From: Aspidapion aeneum
Lineage: Eukaryota; Arthropoda; Insecta; Coleoptera; Brentidae
DNA: 64,000 nucleotides
Direction: 5' to 3'
Assembly (NCBI GenBank): GCA_963576565.1
Contig: OY755038.1
Location: 177,188,438-177,252,437, forward strand
The notes under the pieces are model-generated. The model was not told where the DNA came from. It ran no database searches and was given only the letters and a program-made list of their open reading frames with translations. Both the position numbers and the translations under genes were made by a program. Positions within the stretch are counted from its first letter, which is position 1. Every line of letters begins with the position of its first letter. Below, piece by piece: positions 54,338-63,099 of the stretch.

Positions 54338-55202
54338 TTATTTTCGAATGATCTGTTTTTCCTTTTCGCCTGCTTTTGTTCTCGTAACACGCACTGTAGG
54401 AGATCCAATATCAACGTGTTTTAGGCTGCTTGTGCTACTTGTCGAGTGTGTTTTGTTGCTTGGTTTCTTTTTCGCTGGAGGTTGTGATGCCTCAGTTGTT
54501 TGTTTAGGTTTTTTTTCAGTGGTTTCCACAAAAACCTGGTCCTGAAATTCAGTTGTTGGTGTTGTCGGAAGACTTTTATGTTGAGATGCTGGCAATATAT
54601 TTGTTTCCTCCTGCGTCTGAGAGTCTTCTTCAAGCTGTTCTGCAGAGAAGTATTCACCATTAATTAGTAATTTAAAATTTACAATCTTTGCTGTTAAATT
54701 TTTTGATTTGGCCAGTTTTAAATGTTTTCATAATATAAAATGGTTTTGACGATCTTCTTTGCACATGTCGTGGTTAATGTAAACATTTGTTCCTTTAAGT
54801 TTATATCCCAATTTTAAAATCGATAATTTTTTTAAGTATGACACAAACTCAATTTTTATTGGTGTTCCTTGGTTTGATTGGAATTTAAAAAGGTTATTTA
54901 TGTCCGATTGCTGTAGGTTAGTCTCCAAAAGGGTATTTAATCTCTGCAGGGTAAATTCAATTAGATTTGTGTTTTCTTCTGGTTCGAGACCGTGAACGAT
55001 TACGTTGTTTTTTCTATGTAGCCTCTCAAATTGTAGATTCTTAGTCTTGAGTTTGAGCATCTAATTTTTGCAAAATTTTGTTGTTCTGGCCTTTTATTTC
55101 CTCTTTAAAGTTATCTGTTTCTTTCTTCTGATCTTCTTTTAATGTTGCTAGTTCGCTACGGAGTCCTCCCATCAATTTTGTAAACAGGTCATCATTGCTC
55201 AT
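54338..55202 (-). pseudogene. Element A ORF1 (L1-like ORF1 type)
   Basis: Starts MSNDDLFTKLMGGLRSELAT at 55,202, with a coiled-coil-like stretch (EDQKKETDNFKEEIKGQNN). After a frame change near 55,055 it gives FERLHRKNNVIVHGLEPEEN, then KLKGTNVYINHDMCKEDRQN, the RRM/CTD-like nucleic-acid-binding part common to many insect non-LTR elements. A Thr/Lys/Pro-rich tail runs to 54,338 in a third frame. Confidence 0.75.
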
Positions 55203-55910
55203 TCTGATAACAAGTGGTACCCAACTGAATTTATTCTCTCTACTGTGGCCTCGTACTCGTGGGTGCTGTTTTCATTTAGAACCGCTGGCTGCGCGCGAAA
55301 TAATCGGCTGATCGACGTATATTGTTTGCAAGGGAACCTCGACCTTATGACTTTTAAGTAAATCCTAAAGGTTTTTCCTATTTTGATCTAGTTCTATTTG
55401 AAATTACTAAATAATGTACTGACCTTTTATTGCCGATTATACTTAGTCCTATTGGCTTCACTTTGGGCATAGTTTTTGGTATTTTCTGATAGTTATTTCA
55501 CTTAATTTTTGTGTATTTTGTTTTGTTATCACTACACAAGCGTCTTACCTTATAAGGTCGAAGTATACTATATTTATTATTACACTGCTTAACAGGAAAA
55601 AAAACCCAATTACAAAGCAGGAAAATCTTAAAAATTACACAACCTAAATACTCAAGCAATAAACTTAGTTAAAAAACATTAAATGTAAAATAATTATAAA
55701 AATACACACAGGACATGGTTATAAAATTAAATTTAAAATAAATAAAAACTACATTAAAAATTATGGACAGAATGTTTACTATATCAGAGAGTGGGGAATG
55801 ACGTTGTAAAATAACCACGAATTTTTGAGATTGTGGTGTTAAATATGTCAAGGTCTCTGTTACATTTATTATAAGTTCTGCACATAACATGAAGTGGAGA
55901 AAACTGTAAT

Positions 55911-57716
55911 TTATTTGTTCGAACTCTTGGTAAAAAGATTTTGACGTGAAGACAAACGAGAAACTAGAAAATTAATTTTACTTAATATATCAGGACAGTC
56001 GATTTGGTTGTGCAGGACCTTAAACAGGAATACCTGAGAGAAATAGCTCCTCCTGTTAGATAAGGATTGCATATCGAACATTTCAAGTAAATTTTCCTCT
56101 GCAAAACCTTGAGGAGGATATATTCCATAAGTTTTAAAGTAAAGTAACTTAAGAAATCTTCGCTGAACCCTTTCTAGATCTTCAATGTGAATGTTATATT
56201 CAGGTGACCACACTAGAGAAGCATACTCTAATTTTGACCTGACAAAGGAGAAGAACAATGTTTTCAGAGTTTTTATATTTCGAAATTCGCGGCTTAGTCT
56301 GGTAATAAAACCCAAGGTCTTAGTCGTTTCTGATGTTATAGTTTCAATATGCTTTGTGAAGGATAATTTCTTGTCAAAAATTATTCCTAGGTCGCGAAGA
56401 GAGTCAGGTCTAGATAAAAATGTTTGGTTTATTGAGTAGTTATATAGAATTGGATTTGCTTTTAATGTAAATGATAGTACTTGACATTTGTCTATGTTCA
56501 TGGATAGTTTATTTATGGTACACCAAGCGATAAGTGTATCCAAGTCTTTTTGGAGACTTTGGCAATCCTCCAGTGAGTCAATACGAAGGAGAAGCTTGAG
56601 ATCATCAGCATACAGTAGCGTCATTGACTTAAGTTCAGCACACACATCATTAATAAAGATGTCGAATAATAAGGTCCTAACACCGACCCTTGAGTCAATT
56701 CCTTTTATTGAAAAAGTTCAAGTTTAGATAATAAGATCTGATGATCTAACTTGTCGAATGCTTTGGATAGGTCAGTGTATATGACGTCCAATTGGAAAGA
56801 GCTATCTAGTGTTTCAGCAATAGTTTGTGTGGTGATCACCAGGTTGGTTGTTGTAGAACGTCCTTTCAAAAAACCATGCTGTAAAGGGGAAATTCTGTTT
56901 TTTACTAGATGAAAAAGTTTGTTATGTACAAGAATTTCAAGGCATTTTAAGAAGTTGTTTATTATCGTAATGGGCCTGTAGTTATCTAGTATCTGTTTTA
57001 TCTGATTTTTTGTGGATAGGGCTAACCTTGGAGCGTTTCCAAATACTGGGAATGGATTGAGTAGAGATACAGAGATTATAGAGATATGTGAGAGGTTTAG
57101 CAAGTAAGTTGGAACAATCCCTAATAAGGAAAGATGGTAAAAGATCTGGAGCGCATGTCATTTTATTCTTTGATGATTTTAAGGTTTGGAGCACTTCTTC
57201 CTCAGAAAAGGACCGGATGTCGATGACTGGAAATATAATTTTTGATTTATCTGTCGACATGTTTGCCAAATCGCTCTGCGGATTGAATGATTTAAGAAGG
57301 AAATCAGCAAACGCAGAGGCAATTTGAGATGTATCGTCTATTTGTGTGTCACTATAAACCATGGAATCAGGTATCCGAGACCCAGATGAACGTTTGGAAT
57401 TAATGTAAGCCCACAACTTATTGGGATCCTCGTTAATCAGTTGCTCTGTATGATTAATGTATTGTTGATATGCAGTATTTATATCGTTCTTAATTTTAGC
57501 CCGAAGAGTAGTAAAACTTTGGTAAGTTGCAGAATCCTTGTTTCTTTTATATTTTATGTGAAGTTTGTTTTTTAGACGTATATTCTTTTTGATTTCATAG
57601 GTGTACCAGGGTGGATATTTAACTTTAGCTTTAGGAGTATATTTGGGGACCCATTTGTTGATGGTTGAATAAAGTGAATCATAAAAAGCAGTGCACGCAA
57701 TATTTATATCTGTCAA
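55911..57716 (-). pseudogene. Element B reverse transcriptase
   Basis: The first frame (57,716-56,982) includes VKYPPWYTYEIKKNIRLKN, LKSSKNKMTCAPDLLPSFL and KRSKVSPIHKKSDKTDTR. The second (57,103-56,705) has YRPITIINNFLKCLEILVH, LQHGFLKGRSTTTNLVI and VIYTDLSKAFDKLDHQILL (motif A). The third (56,645-55,911) has MTLLYADDLKLLLRI (motif C, YADD), LRDLGIIFDKKLSF and RSKLEYASLVWSP. Frameshifts near 57,000 and 56,690 break it; motif B is lost in the second break. Confidence 0.86.
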
Positions 57717-57836
57717 ATTAAACAGCGCTGACCAGTCAGTATGTAATAGGTCATGATAAAGAGCATTAAAATTTGCCTTTTTAAAATTATAGATGGGGGA
57801 TTTATTAGTTTTGTTATTGTTTTGCCGAGAATTATT

Positions 57837-58520
57837 TCATTTGAATCGTATATTAACAAGGAGGGGAGGGTGGTGAGGAAGCTCATTGCTAATAAGGTCG
57901 ATAGCTCTGTGAACATCACACTGAAATCCATTGTATAGGACAAGATCCAGTATACGATTGTTTTGGTTTTTTACTTTGTTAAATTGACTAAGCTCGAATG
58001 AATTAAAGATATTAGAAAGGATGCTTGTTTTCCTGGTAAGCATAGAGTTATCATCAAGAAAGTTTGAATATTCAACTACATTAAAATCTCCGAGTACCAA
58101 AATATCCTTACCATAAAGGGATTCTTGAGAGATAAAGAAATCATACACTGACTCTAAATCGTCCACAGTGCAGGGTGATAGAATGTAGACTACAAATATA
58201 TCGAGATACTTATTCAAGAATGAAAGTTTGTCTCCCACGATGTCAATATGGTAAGGTACTAATGGGCGCAAATTATTTAAGTTTAAAGAAAAAGAAATTA
58301 TGTTACAATTAATGGCTAAGAGTACACCACCGCCCCTTACCAGGCCAGTGGCAACTTGATCTCGGTCACATCTATAGACTTCAAAAAAATCAGCAGAGAT
58401 AAACTCATTCGAGGATATGGAGGAATCCAGCCAACTTTCAGTAAAGGCTTAAACATCATAGTCGCATTGGGTTGAAGAGTGGAGAATATTTGTTAGCTTG
58501 GAACGAATGCCTCCAGTATT
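57837..58520 (-). pseudogene. Element B endonuclease
   Basis: From about 58,540 the minus strand reads YYQNTGGIRSKLTNIL, AFTESWLDSSISSNEF, VYRCDRDQ and GGGVLLAINCNIISFSLN. Then the open frame 58,271-57,837 follows with VLGDFNVVEYSNFL and LDLVLYNGFQCDV, ending in ELPHHPPLL where SDHxPL is usual. Several stops occur. Confidence 0.8.
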
Positions 58521-58611
58521 CTGGTAGTAGATGTCCAGCTTATAGTATAGTTATACTATTGTGTCCAAGCATCTTTATGTTAACTCGAAGTAAGTTTTCA
58601 TTAATTATTAT

Positions 58612-58617
58612 ATATAT

Positions 58618-58671
<54 letters not shown>
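58612..58671. repeat. (TA)n microsatellite at the RTE / element B junction
   Basis: About 25 TA units. It sits exactly where the RTE endonuclease coding sequence stops (LLINKNLKN) and element B starts. Confidence 0.95.
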
Positions 58672-58675
<4 letters not shown>

Positions 58676-59304
58676 TTTGAGGTTTTTATTTATTAATAAT
58701 GATACCCCTCTGGCTGCTCTTCTTTCTTTTGAGACTCCAGTGAATATGTGAACAAAGTTACCGACACTACTTGTACCTGTTCCTTTTTTTTTTGTCTCAT
58801 TGAGTGCAATAATGTCTATCTTCCTATTCTGCACTTCGGTTGCAATAATGTCCAACTTTTGGTTCACTCCCTGTACGTTCCATGTAGCTATACTTAGAGT
58901 CCTTTGTCTTTGCGTTTTTCGTCTTCAAGAATTTCCGTCCATTGCTCCGAGGCTTTGTTTAGGCTTTTTAGTAATATCTTTGTTTTAAAAGTATTAGAGA
59001 ACCAGTCTAATGCATCAACCCCCTACTTGGAGGGCCAGGATTTTTTTATCAAGGTTTTTCTCCTCTAGCCTTTGACAATCCAACGCCATACTGTTCGGCA
59101 ACGCTATGATCACCGTACCGAGGTTCATCCTCTCCGCCTTTCATACCGATATGGTCTTCTCCCGTAACCCGGGGAATGGGACCCTAGACAGGTGCTAACT
59201 CTCCGGGTCAAAGAGTACCTGGAATCTACGGAGGGCAGGGGTCGATTCATTTCCCCTGATAGACATCTGACGAGGTCTACCCCGTACCCCCTTCTACTAA
59301 TCCA
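58672..59304 (-). pseudogene. RTE 5' leader and endonuclease N-terminal half
   Basis: The minus strand has a GC-richer untranslated leader (59,300-58,960) and then LSIATWNVQGVNQKLDIIAT, KIDIIALNETKKKGTGTSS and ARGVSLLINKNLKN. TWNVQG and LNETKKKG are the first two metal-binding blocks of RTE-type endonucleases. The domain continues at 50,540, after two inserted retrotransposons. Confidence 0.87.
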
Positions 59305-59318
59305 AAGACCTGCATTTA

Positions 59319-60292
59319 AGCTACGTTTACATTTGGAGAGTTTACTGGCGGAAAGAACTTTCAGCCACTAAACTTGCTTTGTTGGAGAATTTACTGGCGG
59401 AAAGTACTGGCAGCCACTAAACTTTTGTGTTTACATGTTTTCAAGTTCACTTGCCAAGCAGTTATAAACAAAATGGCGGTAGTGTGTGCTGCTGTTAAAT
59501 TTGTTATGTGTGAAATTGCCAATAATTTAATAAATAAGTTAGAACGCAAGAAAACTAGGAAAAAACGAGTTTGGGTTAGAGCTTGGATCAGACGCAGAAG
59601 TACTTGCATCAGAACGACTCTTAAAGGAGATATCAACTGAAGATCCCGATTTTTATAGGAATTTCATGAGATTATCATGCCAAAAACTTAAAGAACTGTT
59701 AAGACTAGGTTAACATAAACTGACCAAATCGGAAACGTGTATGAGCAGTCCTATTTCTCCCAAAATAAATTGGAAATCACATTACGCTATCTGGTCACTG
59801 GTGATAGTTTTGCTTTCTTGCAGTATTTATACAGACTACCGAAATGTACTATTTCAGTTTTTTTACCGGAGGTTGATGATGAACTTTTGATATTCCACAA
59901 AATTTCATATTTTTGATATATGTTTAAAGAGGAAATTATCTGATTTCCATCCCACTTATTCATTATAGAAAACGTAGACACTTTCTCACAGAACGCTTGT
60001 TGACATGTGTTTACATATGGAGAGTACTAGCGGAAAGTACTGGTAGTCACTAAACTAGCCGGCCCGTTAACTTTTGGAAAGTACTTGCGGGAGAGTAGCC
60101 AGTGCACTTTCTTGTAGTTTATACATGGCAAGTTTAGTGGCTGCCAGTACTTTCCGCCAGCAAACTCTCTAAATGTAAACTTAGCTGTACTTGCGGGAGA
60201 GGAGAAAGTGAACTTTCTTGTAGTTTACATATGGCAAGTTTAGTGGCTGCCAGTACTTTCCGCCAGTAAACTCTCCAAATGTAAACGTAGCT
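59319..60292 (+). mobile_element. PIF/Harbinger element, internally deleted, TTA duplication
   Basis: Ends AGCTACGTTTACATTTGGAG inverted at the other side, both flanked by TTA (59,316-59,318 and 60,293-60,295). Subterminal copies of GGCGGAAAGTACTGGCAGCC recur in both orientations. It carries the first part of a Harbinger transposase. 974 bp is too short for a full element (usually about 3 kb or more). Confidence 0.88.
59470..59920 (+). pseudogene. Harbinger transposase N-terminal fragment
   Basis: From the ATG at 59,472: MAVVCAAVKFVMCEIANN, then KKRVWVRAWIRRR (the conserved WVRPWxxRR-like start). In shifted frames follow EDPDFYRNFMRLS and LEITLRYLVTGDSFAFLQYL plus TISVFLPEVDDEL. These are the conserved N-terminal blocks of insect Harbinger DDE nucleases. 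The catalytic core is missing. At least two frameshifts. Confidence 0.85.
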
Positions 60293-60309
60293 TTAGATAT
60301 TGTAGGGTT

Positions 60310-60523
60310 CTACTAACCCTACAATATCTAAATGCAGGTCTTCGAACCGACTTACCCACTCCGCTAAGTTTTCTACACGCGTTTTTAACTGACCCTGTTT
60401 CGTTGAGTCGATCAGGGCTTCATTCGCTAAGTAATAGAACGCTCGGGTTCGATTGAAGATCGTTAATCTTTTCCTTTTTAATGATTTTATTTCCGACGTC
60501 ATTTTTTTAGTTTTCTTGGTCAT
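60310..60523 (-). pseudogene. Old BEL/Pao Gag N-terminus
   Basis: From ATG at 60,523: MTKKTKKMTSEIKSLKRKRL, then LAEWVSRFEDLHLDIVGLVE. The frame is cut at the RTE target duplication; the continuation (VEDSECDTEQ) is at 42,085. Helical N-terminus typical of Pao-family Gag. Confidence 0.82.
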
Positions 60524-60973
60524 CGACGCACGAAATTCCTACTAAAATCTCGGAAAATAAACACAAAACACGTTGTTTTCGAAATAAAAACAAACAAAAT
60601 TTTTTAAAATTAAACTGAGGTTAGAACCGCTAATCAGCTGCTTGACAGCCACACTGTATGTCTATACCGAAAGCCACACCACACTTTTGTTTACTATGTC
60701 TACACGGAAAGCCCAACTACACAAGAACCGGAACTCGCTTTCACTTTAGTCGGTCACTGGTGCCGTTCACCAGTTGCCAACTTCTCTTTGTTTTGAATTT
60801 TGACCAATCTTTGGTCACGTGACCCACAAAAAAAACGGTCGCGACGATCGCAAAAAATGACACATTCAAAAAATTAAAACTACGAGGCTGAAAGGGAAAA
60901 GGATTAGAGAAATTGCTACACAAATCGTATATCCACACTGCCAGTTCAGGATTTGGCTAGAAGGACCATTTAA
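60524..60973 (-). other. Old BEL/Pao leader with tRNA-Tyr-like primer-binding site
   Basis: On the minus strand TGGTCCTTCTAGCC (60,968-60,955) follows the LTR by five bases and matches the complement of animal tRNA-Tyr 3' ends (TGGTCCTTCGAGCC) with one change. The rest is untranslated, about 430 bases. Confidence 0.6.
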
Positions 60974-61362
60974 TGAACGCAACTGTTCACTAAACACATT
61001 TATTTATTGCTAAAATTCACAAAAAAAATCCCAAACCCTTATAATCCCATTTTTCTTATTCTATGCCCTACAAAAAGTGGTCAACTCACCCATTATGCAA
61101 CCAATCGCGGCACATGAGACGAGTTCGATGGCGGTGGAGTTCCGGGGCCACGTGTGGTCTGTTTTCTGGCCAAAGATGGAATGGACGAAAATCTCGCCTT
61201 TTTTAGTGTTTTTGACGTATGTCAACGTCAACACATGATACTGGGCATAGAATCAAGAATAGGTAAAGTTTTTGACAACAGTTTCAATTTGGACCCCTAT
61301 TCCTGAGAAATCTATGACCCACACTTTGTTTGAACACACATTCTTAAAATTAAGATCCAACA
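60974..61362 (-). repeat. 5' LTR of the old BEL/Pao element
   Basis: 389 bp, partner of 34,843-35,224. Followed on plus by CTGGA at 61,363-61,367, the same five bases that precede the other LTR (34,838-34,842). Confidence 0.9.
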
Positions 61363-61630
61363 CTGGACTTTCAACTCAATACTACTAGAACTAAAATTTT
61401 TATTCCCAGAGTTGAGAGGTTGCTCAGTCAAAGAATGCTCTTTTATTTAGACCAGAGGAAATAAAGAAACTGCCAATTGGAATATTTAACAAAAAAATTA
61501 AAACCATAAATCAGCTGGTTAAGCATGTGCAGGAAGCATTTCACAACAAAAGCTATCTACATGCGTCTTTCTTTGATTTGACTAAAGCGTTTGACTGTGT
61601 TTCCCATGACTTACAAGCTATATATGAATA
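61363..61630 (+). pseudogene. Jockey/CR1-type RT relic, right part, followed by a second RT fragment
   Basis: Directly after the CTGGA duplication the plus strand reads NTTRTKIFIPRVERLLSQR and EEIKKLPIGIFNKKIK, the conserved C-terminus of Jockey/CR1 RTs, in the same frame that broke off at 34,842. At about 61,515 a new piece begins: VKHVQEAFHNKSYLHASFFD and TKAFDCVSHD (RT motif A). That piece is upstream in a normal RT, so it belongs to another copy or a rearrangement. Confidence 0.75.
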
Positions 61631-62308
61631 CAACTTTAGTGACGACTCAACCCCACTGATCACAAAACATTCAATAATACAATCTCTAAAATTCAAGCAT
61701 TAAGTTATAAAGTACCTCGTTTGGATGAGATTATTATACACACATTTAGAGCGTTTTTTTCAGTAAAACATAAATATAAACTGATACTTGAACTTCAGAC
61801 CGCTTTTATTTGCACTAAAGGATGTATCAGGGTTTATATGAATAAGCAAAAGCAGTTTTAGCAACAATTTATAACTTTTTCTGATTAGTAGAAGAAAAAA
61901 TAAAATGACCAGTAATTGACACCCAAATTCCAATTATGACACCCAGTTATTAACACCTAAGTTCCAATAATTGACATCCAGTTATTGACACCCAAATTTC
62001 AATTATTGATATTGACACTTTAAGAGATGCAACTAAAAAATAACCTTAAATACTGCTTTCAGACTACATGTTTATTATTAAACAGGTACATAGAAACGGG
62101 TACATAGGTAACCTATATATAACCTTGACATTTTATATCGAACACTGGAATGAGTGAACAGCCTATGTCCAGTAATTGACACCCTATGTGAAACACTGGA
62201 ATGAGTTATCACAATGTTCGAAGGTTATCACAAAGAAAAACAATAAGGTGTGCAAACAGTGCCAGGTTATGTGGAATATTAATATTGAAGTCAGAACTAT
62301 AATAATAT
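61631..62308. repeat. Spacer with an ~31-bp degenerate minisatellite and a ~55-bp duplication
   Basis: 61,910-62,030 repeats (C)CAGTTATTGACACC CAAATTCCAATT-like units. 62,145-62,215 repeats CCCTATGTGAAACACTGGAATGAG-like phrases (in pieces) twice. No credible gene. Confidence 0.6.
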
Positions 62309-62561
62309 TGTTACAAATTTAAGTTATTTAAATTTTATAGTTAGAATTTATTTAGGTTTAGTGTACTATTAGGTTGACTTATCTTATGGTTGTATTCTTA
62401 GTCTAGGATTTAGTTGCGAAGTTAATAGACCGATTCTAGTAGTGAGATATAAGCAAGTTATTAGTAACTTTAAGTGCGTGTTTTGTACATAATTGTCGAA
62501 AAGAATTGACATATCGTTTTTGACATTTGCGAGTTTTAATAATTGTTGAGAACCCGTAACA
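62309..62561 (+). repeat. 5' LTR of the Gypsy-type element, internally deleted
   Basis: 253 bp, TGTTACAAATT...CCCGTAACA. Compared with the solo LTR at 46,692 (431 bp) it lacks about 175 central bases, between AGTTGCG and AAGTTAATAG, including the TATA box. The ends are highly similar. Confidence 0.88.
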
Positions 62562-63099
62562 ATTGGTGTCAGAAGTGAGAATTAAATAGTGTAAAGACTA
62601 TCCTTACATAGTACGACCGGCTAGGACAATTGGACAGAAGAACAGGAAGTGATTTTTCCAGAATATTCGAAGAAGTTCGATATTGTTCAAAAAATCAAAA
62701 GAGATATTTGAGAACCGACTTCGACATTAACTTTACAGTCCAAAAATTGATAACTAATTAGAAAACTTCCAGAAAATTCCATAACTTTCTACGACGTTCT
62801 ATTCGAGAACCAGAAGTAATATCCAAAAAGCAACTTCGACGTTAGCTTAGTTAGTTAAAAAGTAGAAATTAAAAAGAATTTCTAGAATATTCCATAACAT
62901 TCTATGATGATCTATTCGAGAACCAAAAGAGATAATCAAAAAGCGACTTCTACATTTGCCTAGTAGCAAAAAGAGTGACATTTACCAGTATATTCCAGAA
63001 CATTCCATTATGTCTTATTTAAGAATCGGAGGAGATATTGAAAAACCGACTACGAAATTAGCTTTATAGACCAAGATTAAACATTTTAAGTGATTTATC

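Larger units (their letters stand above)
50541..55570 (-). mobile_element. Non-LTR retrotransposon A inserted in the RTE endonuclease gene
   Basis: Minus strand: leader (about 55,570-55,203), ORF1 (55,202-54,338), endonuclease (53,554-53,050) and RT (53,028-50,854). The 3' tail has the repeated unit ATAAC at 50,545-50,570. No RNase H is seen. The ORFs are broken by stops and frameshifts. Clade not resolved; Jockey/CR1-group by RT phrases. Confidence 0.75.
55571..58611 (-). mobile_element. Non-LTR retrotransposon B (Jockey/CR1 group), apparently 5'-truncated
   Basis: Minus strand: endonuclease (58,520-57,837), RT (57,716-55,911) and a 3' part with AATAATAAATA at about 55,575. The endonuclease starts within a few codons of the (TA)n tract that borders the RTE, so ORF1 is missing. 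It abuts element A directly; which inserted first is unclear. Confidence 0.75.
42098..60307 (-). mobile_element. RTE-clade non-LTR retrotransposon, split into at least five pieces by later insertions
   Basis: Pieces on the minus strand, 5' to 3': leader and endonuclease start (59,304-58,672), endonuclease end (50,540-49,693), RT start (49,692-49,640), an RT block (46,441-46,377) and RT core to C-terminus (43,343-42,110). The 3' tail is A7 TAGTAGTAGTA at 42,098-42,115. The same 12 bases (TTCTACTAACCC on plus) stand at 42,086-42,097 and 60,308-60,319 as target duplication inside BEL Gag. Coding motifs resume correctly across each insertion. RTE assignment rests on the endonuclease and RT phrases and the short microsatellite-like tail. 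Confidence 0.85.
34843..61362 (-). mobile_element. Old BEL/Pao LTR retrotransposon, expanded to 26.5 kb by nested insertions
   Basis: LTRs at 34,843-35,224 (3' LTR) and 60,974-61,362 (5' LTR) are about 90% or more alike by eye and both flanked outside by CTGGA. Inside, on the minus strand, follow a tRNA-Tyr-like primer site, Gag N-terminus (60,523-60,310), the rest of Gag (42,085-41,015), protease, RT, RNase H and integrase down to 35,403. The Gag gene is split by an RTE retrotransposon and the protease/RT region by a mariner-like element. In each case the coding sequence resumes at the same point after the insertion. All ORFs are degenerate. Confidence 0.88.
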
